This document shows positions 41,607 through 50,354 of a stretch of 64,000 bases of DNA, one piece after another. Within the stretch, counting starts at the first letter, position 1. Each line of letters opens with the position of its first letter. Location: contig CAWGQC010000008.1 of NCBI GenBank assembly GCA_963824645.1, forward strand, positions 1 through 64,000. Reading direction: 5' to 3'. The DNA comes from Bog-756 sp963824645 (GTDB lineage Bacteria; Actinomycetota; Acidimicrobiia; Acidimicrobiales; RAAP-2). Position numbers and translations under genes: made by a program. The notes under the pieces are model-generated. The model did no database searches, was not told the DNA's origin, and worked only from the letters and a program-made list of their open reading frames with translations.

Positions 41607-43819
41607 CGACGACGCCGACCGCGGCCAGCGATGGCAAAGGACTGGCGGCCCGGGCGCCGCTCCGAGGCAGGCAAGGTGAGCTAGTCGGGGTGACCGACGC
41701 GGTGGGGACCGACCCGTCCGGATCCGTCGTCGGTTCCGATCATCCGGGCGGAACCGTCCCGTTGGTCCCGGCCGCCCTCTGGGTGGTGCCGGCCCTGGCC
41801 GTGGTGGGTGTCGGTCTGGCCCGGGCGGCCGCGGACGGCGCCTCCACCGCCGACGCCATCCGCCTCGAGCTGACTCTGGGCTGGATGGCCGCCGCTTTCT
41901 GCCTGCTGGTTCGGCCGGGATTGCGACGGATCGGCCGCCTGGTATCGGTGGGTGCCTTGTTGGGCGCGGCCTGCTTCGCGGCCGGCGAGATCGGGCACAG
42001 TGGCTCGACCGAGGCTGGCCACGACGGACGCCTGGCCGCCACCGTGCTTCCCGGCCTTTTGATGGCCGTGGTCCTCCACTTTCTGGTCTCGTCGCCCGAC
42101 GGCGGCCTGGTCAACCGGCGGCGCCGGGTCGCAGTGGCGCTGGGCTACGCCGCCGGTCTCGGCTTCGGCCTGTGGGCCTGGTTCGAGTCGGGCGGCATGA
42201 CCGTTGCCGAGGCCGCCCTCGGATGGTCGCTGGCCGTTGTCATCGGGATCGCCTTTGCCACCCGTCGCTATCGGTCGGTACCCGGTATCGACCGCCAGCG
42301 CCTGCAATTGTTCGCCGCCGGGGCCGTGGTCGCCTTCGAACTGGGTCTCGCGGTCGGCGGCCTGGCCCTGCTGATCAAGTGGCCCGCCCACCCCTGGGCC
42401 ATCACCGCCGGCGGGACGGTCCTGGTGCCATTGGGGGTGGTCGCCGCCACCTTCCCCCGTCCACTCAACAAGTCGGACCGCGTGCTGGTTCGGCTGTTGA
42501 CCGTGACCGGGCTTTCCGTGGTGGTGCTGGCCGTCTATCTGCTGATCATTCTGGGCTTCGGTCACGATCCCAGCTCGGCCGACCACCAGGTGCTGGGACT
42601 GTCCATCCTGGCCGCTGCCCTGGTCGCCCTCGGAGCTTCGGTCTTCCATCACCGTGTCCAGCAGTTCGCTTTGCGGTTGGTCTACGGCTCCAACGCCGTT
42701 CCCGACGACGTGGTCAAGACATTCAGCAGCCGACTGACTCGGGCAGTGACCATGGACGAGCTTCTCCTCCAGTTCGTCGAGTCGCTTCACAAGTCAATGG
42801 TGCTCACCAGCGCCGAGGTCTTCACCGGGTCCGACGAGATCCTCGAACGTAGCGCCTCCATTCCCGATCGCGGTCCCGGCGCCCTGCGCATCGGACCGCT
42901 CGAACAGCCGGTGGTGGCCCGGGCCGGCGTGTCAGGCAACGCCTGGACGGCGGTGTGGCTACCGGCGGTGATCGCCGGCCGGGACCATGCCCAACTCCGG
43001 GTGTGCCCCATCACCTATGGGGGAGACCTGCTGGGCCTGGCCGTGGTGGAGCGACCGGTCACCGAGCCGGCCTTCACCGAAAAGGAGGACCTGGTCCTCG
43101 TCGAGCTGTCCCGTCAGGTGGGACTGGCCCTCTACAACGTGCGACTGGACTCGGCGCTTCAGTCCACCCTCGACGAGGTCCGGCGCCAGGCCGCTGAGCT
43201 CCGGGCCTCCCGGGCCCGCATCGTGGCCTCCGCCGACGCCGAGCGTCGTCGGGTGGAGCGGGACCTGCACGACGGGGTTCAGCAACACCTGGTGGCGCTG
43301 GCCGTCAACGTACGGCTGGTCCGCGACCTGGTGGCCGAGGATCCCGAAGGGGCCACCCAGGCTCTCGACGAGATCGCCGGGGAGGTCAAGGCCACCGTGC
43401 AGGAGTTGCGGGACCTGGCCCACGGCATCTACCCGCCTCTGCTGATGGACAGTGGACTGGCCGAAGCGCTCCGGTCGGTGGCCGCTCGCAGCCCGCTCGA
43501 TGTCGAAACCTCCGTGGGGAACATCGGGCGCTTCACGCCCGAGATCGAAGCGGCCGTCTATTTCTGCTGCCTCGAGGCGCTGCAGAACGCGGCCAAACAT
43601 GCGCCTGAGGCTCATGTCGTTCTGCGGGCCTGGGAGGAGGAAGGCGGGCTGTTGTTCACCGTGGCCGACGACGGGCCCGGCTTCGATCCGAAGATCGCCC
43701 GCTCCGGGCACGGTTTCATGAACATGAGCGACCGGCTGGGGGCTATCGGCGGATCGGTGCGTTGGGACTCACAGCCCGGCGCTGGTTCGGTCGTTCGGGG
43801 ATCCATCCCCATCGCCTGA
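41603..43819 (+). CDS. Membrane sensor histidine kinase (NarL/DesK type)
   Basis: 738 residues. A polar N-terminus of about 50 residues is followed by 8 to 10 hydrophobic segments (residues 50-340, for example VVPALAVVGVGLARAAAD and VLPGLLMAVVLHFLVSS). A GAF-like region spans about 370-520. The HisKA_3 dimerisation domain has the phosphorylated His at 556 in ERRRVERDLHDGVQQHLVAL, and a HATPase domain has N in ALQNAAKHA and G boxes DDGPGFD and GHGFMNMSDRLGAIGG. GTG 41603 overlaps the ATPase stop. Likely targets are the neighbouring receiver proteins (39478, 43846, 44303). Membrane embedding beside an ABC system suggests sensing of envelope stress or the transported compound. Confidence 0.92.
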   Translation: MTTTPTAASDGKGLAARAPLRGRQGELVGVTDAVGTDPSGSVVGSDHPGGTVPLVPAALWVVPALAVVGVGLARAAADGASTADAIRLELTLGWMAAAFCLLVRPGLRRIGRLVSVGALLGAACFAAGEIGHSGSTEAGHDGRLAATVLPGLLMAVVLHFLVSSPDGGLVNRRRRVAVALGYAAGLGFGLWAWFESGGMTVAEAALGWSLAVVIGIAFATRRYRSVPGIDRQRLQLFAAGAVVAFELGLAVGGLALLIKWPAHPWAITAGGTVLVPLGVVAATFPRPLNKSDRVLVRLLTVTGLSVVVLAVYLLIILGFGHDPSSADHQVLGLSILAAALVALGASVFHHRVQQFALRLVYGSNAVPDDVVKTFSSRLTRAVTMDELLLQFVESLHKSMVLTSAEVFTGSDEILERSASIPDRGPGALRIGPLEQPVVARAGVSGNAWTAVWLPAVIAGRDHAQLRVCPITYGGDLLGLAVVERPVTEPAFTEKEDLVLVELSRQVGLALYNVRLDSALQSTLDEVRRQAAELRASRARIVASADAERRRVERDLHDGVQQHLVALAVNVRLVRDLVAEDPEGATQALDEIAGEVKATVQELRDLAHGIYPPLLMDSGLAEALRSVAARSPLDVETSVGNIGRFTPEIEAAVYFCCLEALQNAAKHAPEAHVVLRAWEEEGGLLFTVADDGPGFDPKIARSGHGFMNMSDRLGAIGGSVRWDSQPGAGSVVRGSIPIA

Positions 43820-43845
43820 CCCGGTCCGGGTACTGGAGCCATCGG

Positions 43846-44238
43846 TCAGATGGCCAGGAATTCGGTGGTCTCCCGTTCGGCCCAAATGCGCTCGATTTCG
43901 GCTGGCCCTAACTCCTCTTTGTTCACGTAGGCCAGAGCGCCGCTGGTGGACGCATCCGGGGGCAGATCCTGCGGGGTATAGGTCGAGCACAGGATGACCA
44001 CCACCTTAGGATCGGCGGCCACGATCCGCCGGGTGGCTTCCACGCCGTTGATTCCCGGCATATTGATGTCCATGAGCACCAGGGCCGGGCGTAGGGCGGC
44101 GGCCATGGCGACGGCCTCCTCACCGCTGGTGGCCTCGCCGACCAGGTCGAATCCGTGCATGCGACCCACGACCGCCTTGATCGCCGAGCGGAATGGGGCC
44201 TGGTCGTCGACGACGAGCACCGGCAGAGTGGCTTCCAT
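43846..44238 (-). CDS. Single-domain response regulator (receiver only)
   Basis: 130 residues from ATG 44238 (MEATLPVLVVDD); an in-frame ATG at 44256 would add six. Receiver features: DD in LVVDDQAPFR, phospho-acceptor D in LVLMDINMPGINGVEA, T/S in ILCSTYTPQD and the K in YVNKEEL. There is no output domain, so it probably acts by protein contact or as a phosphate sink in the phosphorelay. It is convergent with the kinase gene (26 bp gap) and follows the NarL-type regulator on the minus strand. Confidence 0.88.
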   Translation of the reverse strand: MEATLPVLVVDDQAPFRSAIKAVVGRMHGFDLVGEATSGEEAVAMAAALRPALVLMDINMPGINGVEATRRIVAADPKVVVILCSTYTPQDLPPDASTSGALAYVNKEELGPAEIERIWAERETTEFLAI

Positions 44239-44302
44239 GATGGGCAATTCTTCCACGGCCGGTCCGGTCGGGACAGGGAGCTAGCACGCTGCCGCGGTGT
44301 GG

Positions 44303-44977
44303 CTAGCCGCCGGCCTGGCCTCCGAGGTAGATGAGTACGGCCTTGACTCGCCGGTTGACATCTTCTTCCTCGGTCAACCCGAGTTTGGAGAAGATGGCGT
44401 TGGTGTGCTTTTCGACGGCCCGCTCCGACAGGAACAGAGAGGCGGCGATGGCGGCATTGTTCTTGCCCTGGGCCATCTCGGCCAGGGTCTCGGTTTCACG
44501 CGAGGTGAGGCGGTCGAGATCTGACGGTCGGCGGGGAGCGGATGCCACCACCAGCGAGTCGACCACGGCCGGGTCCACCATCGAGCCTCCGTCGGCCACT
44601 GTCTTGATGGCCCTCACCAATTCGTCGACGCCGGCGACGGACTCTTTCAACAGGTAGGCCCGGCCGGCCGATCCGTCGGCCAAAAGGGCCAAGGCGTACT
44701 CGGGATTGGCGTACTGGCTCAGCACCACCACGCCGAGACCGGGGCGATGTTCGCGGAAATGGGCAGCCGCCCGCACCCCTTCGTCCGTGCCCGTCGGCGG
44801 CATGCGGATGTCGGTGACCACCACGTCGGGCTCGACTTCCTCGACCAGGGCCAGCAGCCCAGGGAGATCGTCGGCCGTGCCCACCAGTTCGAGACCGTCT
44901 TGGGAGCCGATGAGCTTCTCCACGCCCTCTCGCAGGAGCGCGTTGTCCTCGGCCAGCACCACCCGCACCTTCCCCAT
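44303..44977 (-). CDS. NarL/LuxR-family response regulator
   Basis: 224 residues from ATG 44977. Receiver: VVLAEDNALLREGVE, D in VVTDIRMPPTGTDEGV, VVLSQYANPEYA and K in YLLKES. The receiver is closely similar to that of the cyclase fusion at 39478 (same DIRMPP and LSQY..PEYA motifs), pointing to a shared kinase and a common ancestor. The C-terminal HTH is intact (LTSRETETLAEMAQGKNNAAIAASLFLSERAVEKH in two halves, then FSKLGL), so this is a DNA-binding output. It is downstream of the permease on the same strand. Confidence 0.93.
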   Translation of the reverse strand: MGKVRVVLAEDNALLREGVEKLIGSQDGLELVGTADDLPGLLALVEEVEPDVVVTDIRMPPTGTDEGVRAAAHFREHRPGLGVVVLSQYANPEYALALLADGSAGRAYLLKESVAGVDELVRAIKTVADGGSMVDPAVVDSLVVASAPRRPSDLDRLTSRETETLAEMAQGKNNAAIAASLFLSERAVEKHTNAIFSKLGLTEEEDVNRRVKAVLIYLGGQAGG

Positions 44978-45085
44978 GGCCAACCACCGTACTCGGCCCG
45001 ATCTGTCGATCGGCTGAGCGTGGAACGGCCGCGGGACAGGAGCGGAACGAGCGTTGATGAGCGCCGGACGGGGGAGGAATGGGCC

Positions 45086-47557
45086 TTACTCGGCCCGCAG
45101 TACGAGTGCGGTGGGCGTCCGCGCCGCCCGCCATCCAGGAATGGCGGCCACCAGATTGGCCAGCACCAGGGCGGCCACGATGACCAGGACGATGGAAGGT
45201 AGAGACACCGTTGGATGGGGTACGGCGTAGAGCTCTTCGGCGAACAGCACCCACAGGGTGCGACCGAGGGCGACGCCCAGCGGGACCCCGATCACCGTGC
45301 CGATGCCCACCGACACCGATGCCTGCCAGGCCACTGTCGAGGCCAACTGCCGACGGGTGAAGCCCAGTGTCTTCAACAGGGCCAGATCGCGTCGTCGGCG
45401 GCGGACGGAGGCGCCGAGCGTAAGCCCGAGGGCGGATACCGCCCCGAGGGCCAGGGCTCCGGCCAGAAATGCGGGTGTCGATCCCATCGTCCGGTAGTTG
45501 ACGATCTGGGCCGGGTGCTGCACCCCCGAGAGAGTGACGCTCTGCGGTTGTCCGGCGGCTGTCGAGATCCCGTTGGCCACGTTGTCGAGCGACCGGGTCG
45601 CCTCCGCCCCGCTCACTCCCGGACGGGTACGGATGAAGTAGACATTCGGCCCGTTCCCCTCCTGTTGGATGTCCTGATCGGCGAGCGGGATGAGCTGTTG
45701 ATAGAGGACTGCGCCGGTACCCATGGACAGGTGCAGCCCGTGGCCGACCCCCACCGTCGGCATGGTGGCGGTGCCGACGATGGTCAACAGCGCCGGCCGG
45801 CCTCCGGTATCGACCGTCACGGTGTCTCCGATGGTCTTGTGGAGGCGTTGCAAGGTCTCGGTGCCCAGCACCACCTGGTTGTCGGCCTCGAAACCATGTC
45901 CTTGCAGGATCGAGGGTTGTACAGCGCCCCCGGGCTGCTCGCCCAGGACGGGAACGCTCATACCGTCGATGTTCTCGTACGAATAGTAGGCGCCGGTCCA
46001 CGCAGTCACCTGGTGATCGTGGGCCAACAGGGTGCCACTGGCCTTCACCGGCATGGCGCCGTAGCCGGAGTTGGACTCGAGGATGTAGTTCCAGTTCCAT
46101 CCGTACAACGCCGGATGGGAGATGAAGGTGTCGAGGCTGTTGCCGAAGGTGAGCGAGCCGACGACCACCACCACGGCCAGCAGAGTTCCGAGGATGGACG
46201 AGCGTACCGGCACCGCCGATCGGCCACGGCCCCGTTCGAGGGCGAAGCGGATGCCGGCGGTGGCCGGGGCCGACAGGCCGGCAGAGGCGGCCGCGCTGAC
46301 CACGGCCGAGCCCTGCTGGGGGTTGCGCCGGCGCCGCACGGCGACCAGGTGGGGTGCGTCGCGGTAGGAGAGAAAGAAGGCCAGGGCCAAAAGGACCACG
46401 AAGAGGGCGGCGGTGCCCAGGCCGAGGACGGTCCAGTCGACAGACACCCCGTGGTGGGGCTCGACCTGGCGGACCGGCCCCAGCGGAGCGAGTGGGGAGA
46501 GGGCTACGGCGAAGGCGGCGGCCAGTAGGGAGCCGAGCAGTACGGCGCCGCCCAGGCCGACCATGCCGTCGAGGACGGTGTCGGCCGGATCGGCCCCCAG
46601 TGAGCGGAGAATTTCGCGATCAATGGACAGCCCACTGACCAGTCGGGCGATGGCCTGGGCGGCAATGAGCAGGACGGCCACCCCGGCGATGAGCCCGAAC
46701 AGGGCCAGGGCCAGCGCCTCGGGCTTGACCGACTGCTCCGCCTGTTCTTCGACGACCGAGGTTACGTGGTAGTAGGCCAGGCTGCTCAGCGGAAAGTGGG
46801 CGACATAGGTGTGCAGGAAGGGCTGTACGCCGGCCGCTCCCCGGGACAACTGGATGCCGGTCCAGGCGTAGCTGACACAGCACGAGGTGAGCCGATCGGA
46901 CAGGGCCGGAGTAGTCACCATACGGGGGATCCGGTCGACGTCGTCCTGGACCACCTCGTCGTTGAAGATGCCGATGCCGACGACGTCCAGTGTCAGTCTC
47001 TCGTTGGTGGCGGCGGTGGGAATCCCCGACCCGTTGAGCTGGCTGTTGGAGAAGATCCCCTCGTGGATGCGCTCACCGACATGGAGGCCGGTGACGGCGG
47101 CGGCGAACTTCGAGATGACCACTTCGTCGGGGTTCCTCGGATTGAACATCCGTCCCGCCACGATGGTGATCTTGTCCTGATCGACGTAGAGGCGGTGGAG
47201 GGTGCCGGCCACTTCTACATTGCCGATTCGGTTCTGGAAGTTCGGGGTTCCGTTTGCGTTGATGGGCTCGATGTTGAGGGCGACATACGTCTGTAAGGAG
47301 GTCACACCGGGAAGATGGGCGGCTTGGCGGAGCAGGGCAGGGTCGTATGGACCGTTGTCGATGTTGATGTCGGACGGGTTGGTCGACTCCAGGAAGGCCG
47401 GGAAGGCCGACTGGGTGGTGCGGGCGCCGGCCACACTGGCCAGGGAAACGCCACCGACCAGGGCCACCAGCACCATGAGCCCGAGATAGCCGGTCCATCG
47501 GTGCCCGAATTCTCGCCGGAACCGGTACCAGGCCAGGTGGGAGTGGTGGTCGCTCAC
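45086..47557 (-). CDS. FtsX-like ABC transporter permease
   Basis: 823 residues from GTG 47557. The first helix (GYLGLMVLVALVGGVSLASVAGAR) leads to an extracytoplasmic domain of about 230 residues with a CC pair (LTSCCVSYAW). A three-helix block follows with SIDREILRSLGADPADTVLDGM, then a central membrane region, a second extracytoplasmic domain (residues about 470-680), and three C-terminal helices with the matching RRRRDLALLKTLGFTRRQLASTV loop. It should pair with the MacB-type ATPase at 40866. With the NarL regulator and receiver gene it forms the minus-strand half of the signalling and export cluster. Confidence 0.9.
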   Translation of the reverse strand: MSDHHSHLAWYRFRREFGHRWTGYLGLMVLVALVGGVSLASVAGARTTQSAFPAFLESTNPSDINIDNGPYDPALLRQAAHLPGVTSLQTYVALNIEPINANGTPNFQNRIGNVEVAGTLHRLYVDQDKITIVAGRMFNPRNPDEVVISKFAAAVTGLHVGERIHEGIFSNSQLNGSGIPTAATNERLTLDVVGIGIFNDEVVQDDVDRIPRMVTTPALSDRLTSCCVSYAWTGIQLSRGAAGVQPFLHTYVAHFPLSSLAYYHVTSVVEEQAEQSVKPEALALALFGLIAGVAVLLIAAQAIARLVSGLSIDREILRSLGADPADTVLDGMVGLGGAVLLGSLLAAAFAVALSPLAPLGPVRQVEPHHGVSVDWTVLGLGTAALFVVLLALAFFLSYRDAPHLVAVRRRRNPQQGSAVVSAAASAGLSAPATAGIRFALERGRGRSAVPVRSSILGTLLAVVVVVGSLTFGNSLDTFISHPALYGWNWNYILESNSGYGAMPVKASGTLLAHDHQVTAWTGAYYSYENIDGMSVPVLGEQPGGAVQPSILQGHGFEADNQVVLGTETLQRLHKTIGDTVTVDTGGRPALLTIVGTATMPTVGVGHGLHLSMGTGAVLYQQLIPLADQDIQQEGNGPNVYFIRTRPGVSGAEATRSLDNVANGISTAAGQPQSVTLSGVQHPAQIVNYRTMGSTPAFLAGALALGAVSALGLTLGASVRRRRRDLALLKTLGFTRRQLASTVAWQASVSVGIGTVIGVPLGVALGRTLWVLFAEELYAVPHPTVSLPSIVLVIVAALVLANLVAAIPGWRAARTPTALVLRAE

Positions 47558-47836
47558 CGGGCCACCACTGACCGGGGATCAGCCCGAGTCTTCGGTACCG
47601 GTTTGGGCATACTTCTGTTCTCCCATATCCGGCCCTGGTTCGCCAGGGCACGAACACCTCTTTGGGTGGTGGTGCCAGCCCCCTGAGCCCCCACCGGCAG
47701 CCACGCCGTTCCCGGTCAGCGCGTTGCCTTGTTCTGCCACGGAACGGAACCGAAGGCGTGGCTCTGTGTGCATCTGGCTCCGGGTCACGAACAAGAGGGC
47801 CGGCAGCCGCAGAGGCTCACGCCGTCAGCGTGACCT

Positions 47837-48466
47837 CTAGGAAGCCTTCGCCGTGATCTCCTGGCCGGCCGGATTGAGCACGTACCACAGCCCCCCGGTG
47901 CTGTTGATGCCCTGACCGGTGGCCTGGCCCGGTTCCGAGTCCCCCTGCCAGAGGTAAAGGGGCCACCCGTTGTAGGTGACCTGAAGCGTGCCGTCAGTGC
48001 GCTTGGTCGAGCCGAGAAGGCTGGGTTTCACTCCGGGGCCGTAGATCGGGGTGTCGGTGCCCGTCAGCAGGAGAGGGGGCCACGCCGAGGCGCAGGCGTC
48101 GTAGCAGGTCGACGCCCCTGACTGTTTGTCCGGGACGAACAGGTAGAGGGTGAAGCCGTTCCCGGCCACCAGGACCGTGCCCAGTCCGGGCACCGTGCCT
48201 GTCTTCACCTCGTAAAGAGGAGTGGTGCCCGAGGTGGGTGCGGGCACGGCCGCCGCTCCGGAGGTCGTGGTGGTCGCCGCCGTCGTGGCGGTGGTGGAGG
48301 GCGCCGTGGTGGTTGTCGGGGAGGTGGACGAGCTGCTACAGGCAGCCAACCCGGGGCCCAGCCCGACCAGTACGGCGGCAGTCAACAGGCCGACCCATCG
48401 GCGGCTGCCGCGGCGCCCGATAGAGGTACCGACAATCTCCTGGGCGGGCGCGATGACGGGAGTCAA
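47837..48466 (-). CDS. Lipoprotein with secreted-repeat (COG4315-type) domain
   Basis: 209 residues from a TTG start at 48466. A lipobox LAAC follows the hydrophobic segment WVGLLTAAVLVGLGPG, so the mature protein starts at the Cys near residue 43 and is anchored outside the membrane. A Ser/Thr linker of about 30 residues leads to two repeats typical of the family: GNGFTLYLFVPDKQSG then STCYDACASAWPPLLL, and NGWPLYLWQGDSEPGQATGQG with GGLWYVLNPAG. The molecular role of the family is unknown; the conserved Cys pair and Trp residues suggest redox or haem/metal contact. It is 31 bp downstream of a copper monooxygenase-like gene, probably one operon. Confidence 0.85.
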   Translation of the reverse strand: MTPVIAPAQEIVGTSIGRRGSRRWVGLLTAAVLVGLGPGLAACSSSSTSPTTTTAPSTTATTAATTTTSGAAAVPAPTSGTTPLYEVKTGTVPGLGTVLVAGNGFTLYLFVPDKQSGASTCYDACASAWPPLLLTGTDTPIYGPGVKPSLLGSTKRTDGTLQVTYNGWPLYLWQGDSEPGQATGQGINSTGGLWYVLNPAGQEITAKAS

Positions 48467-48497
48467 AGTCAGAGGGTGTCCTTCTCGGATCGAGGGG

Positions 48498-49808
48498 TCA
48501 CGTCTTGGGCGCCGCCGACGGCCTGCCGGAAGCAGAGGTGCCGGAAGCAGGGGTGCCAGCCGGGGCGTGGTGATAGCCGCGGCTCCCCATTCCGCCCTGA
48601 CCGGTCCAGTTGGTAGGGGCTTCGGGGTTGATGGGTACTGTAGAGATGAGGCTCAGGCACATCTCGTCTGACGAGCCGTCCCCCCACACCACATAGCGGG
48701 GCGGCAGCTTGCGCAGCTGGGGCAGTTGCTGGCGCAGATCGGGGTTGTAGGTGCAGCTCACCTGGATCTTGTCGCCCGGGACAACCTTGACCCAGTGGGC
48801 CACGTTGTATCCCCGCTGGTAGTGAAAATTGAAATCGGGCACGTTGAGCAGCGTCTTCTGGGTCGGGGTCCCCGGGTTGAGGATGACCCGCATACTGGCT
48901 CCCGTCAGGTGCATGTGGGCCGTGAGGCGCACGACATACTCGGGTCGGTAGATGGGCCACGTGCACTGGGTGGTATCGCTGGTCGGCGGATCGACCGGAT
49001 TCCGCCCGCAGAGACTCTCAATGGTGTCGTCGAAGAGAACCGCCCCCTTGCCGAACCGCTGACCCAGGTAGTTCATGGCGGCCGGTCGGCTGCACAACGG
49101 ACCCGTCACGCCGGTCGGACAGCCATAGTCGGGCGGGGCGATATCGATGGTCTGGCTCTCGGGACGGAGGTGGGCCGAGGCGGGCACCGTTTTCAGCTGC
49201 AACCACGGTTGTACCGGCTTGTCACCGACCAAGCCGTTGAAGTGGACCTGCATGATGACCATGCTGCCGGCCGGAAGTGGAGTTCCGGTCGTCAGCGGCT
49301 CGGTGTCGAGACCGGCGCCGGGAGCCCAGGCGCTGAGCCAGGGGAAGTAACCCAGACCGGCCAGACTGTTTCCGTCCAGCGGGGACTCGCCGAAGCAGCT
49401 CCAGCCCTTGTCACCCGGGTTGTTGGCCTGGGCCGCGGCCGCTTCGTTGGGTGGGACAAGGAAGAGGATGGCGTGGTGCACCTCCACGCTGGATGGTCCT
49501 GAACCGGGGTGGAACTCCGAGGCCACGATGTAGGAGTTGTTGGTCACATGAGGGTTCAACAGGATGCAGTGGTAGTCGTCGGTGCTGCCATTGGTGAACA
49601 CCGGCTTGTAGGGGTGGGGCATGGTCAGGGTGAGGGTCTTCACCCGCTGACCGTCGATCCGTTGTTGCGTGCTCGCCTGGGCCGACATGCTGGCCAGGCC
49701 GACCCCGACACCCGCCACTACCACGGCGACCACGGCTGCCAGAGTCACGACCGTCACCCGCCGTCGTTTGGACGGTGCAGTTGTGCGTCGGGCGTCGGGC
49801 ACGCTCAC
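48498..49808 (-). CDS. Copper type II (PHM/DBM-like) monooxygenase-fold protein
   Basis: About 436 residues if GTG 49808 is used; ATG 49904 is an alternative start. One N-terminal helix (VTVVTLAAVVAVVVAGVGVGL) acts as signal or membrane anchor. All six copper-ligand positions of the peptidylglycine/dopamine monooxygenase fold can be placed: HH in VEVHHAILF, H in MVIMQVHFNG, HxH in LTAHMHLTGASM and M in GSSDEMCLSL. Several Cys suggest disulfides, as in the eukaryotic enzymes. These enzymes hydroxylate C-H bonds using two separate copper sites. Bacterial members are poorly known. A Gly/Ser/Pro-rich tail ends the protein. The next gene encodes a lipoprotein. Confidence 0.82.
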   Translation of the reverse strand: MSVPDARRTTAPSKRRRVTVVTLAAVVAVVVAGVGVGLASMSAQASTQQRIDGQRVKTLTLTMPHPYKPVFTNGSTDDYHCILLNPHVTNNSYIVASEFHPGSGPSSVEVHHAILFLVPPNEAAAAQANNPGDKGWSCFGESPLDGNSLAGLGYFPWLSAWAPGAGLDTEPLTTGTPLPAGSMVIMQVHFNGLVGDKPVQPWLQLKTVPASAHLRPESQTIDIAPPDYGCPTGVTGPLCSRPAAMNYLGQRFGKGAVLFDDTIESLCGRNPVDPPTSDTTQCTWPIYRPEYVVRLTAHMHLTGASMRVILNPGTPTQKTLLNVPDFNFHYQRGYNVAHWVKVVPGDKIQVSCTYNPDLRQQLPQLRKLPPRYVVWGDGSSDEMCLSLISTVPINPEAPTNWTGQGGMGSRGYHHAPAGTPASGTSASGRPSAAPKT

Positions 49809-50354
49809 TCCCTCATTGGCTGCTGTCGAGTCGGTAGGACACAAGGTCTGAAATTCGACACCTCGGCGACCCCCTTCCCCCAAGGACCCCATTCCACGGT
49901 CCACCCGACGAGCCTAGCCCTGATCGTTTTCGATGATCCGGACAAATCCTGCGGTGGGGCACCACTGTGTGGAAGTGCCACTTTGCGCCCCTTCCCCATT
50001 GTTAGTGTGGCCCGGGAAGGCGACCACGAAATGCGTTGTGCAATCCATTCACTTAGCCAGGTCCGAACCGTCTCTGACCTGCTATTCAAGCCGATTGACG
50101 CAATCCGGGGAAAACGGACCGGATGACCTCTCGGATCTGGAGTTCGGCTCGGTCGCGGTGGGCCATCGGCGGGGCGGCGGCGGTCTCTTCATTAGCGACA
50201 TCACCCGCAGAGTGGTCGGTGGCGGTGACCTGCTCCACCGGGATAGGGCCGGCGCCCACGGCGAAGATGTGTCGGTACGCGAGGCTCTGATCCGGTTGTC
50301 CGGGGAGTCGGCGATTCAAGATGGGCGGGGACGGGGACCCAGGACCCACCCGAG
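49809..50354. other. Gene-less divergent region
   Basis: About 550 bp between the divergent copper-protein gene and a membrane protein gene. No supportable gene; open frames lack domains and ribosome binding sites. It should hold both promoters. Part of it would be coding if the copper protein starts at 49904. Confidence 0.45.

Noticed and set aside
43820..43845. Terminator between the kinase and receiver genes
   Set aside because: ACCCGGTCCGGGT folds only with a very short loop or a 4 bp stem, too weak to call.
45215..46528. 437-residue plus-strand open frame
   Set aside because: Antisense shadow of the FtsX-type permease; composition is low-complexity Gly/Arg/Gln.
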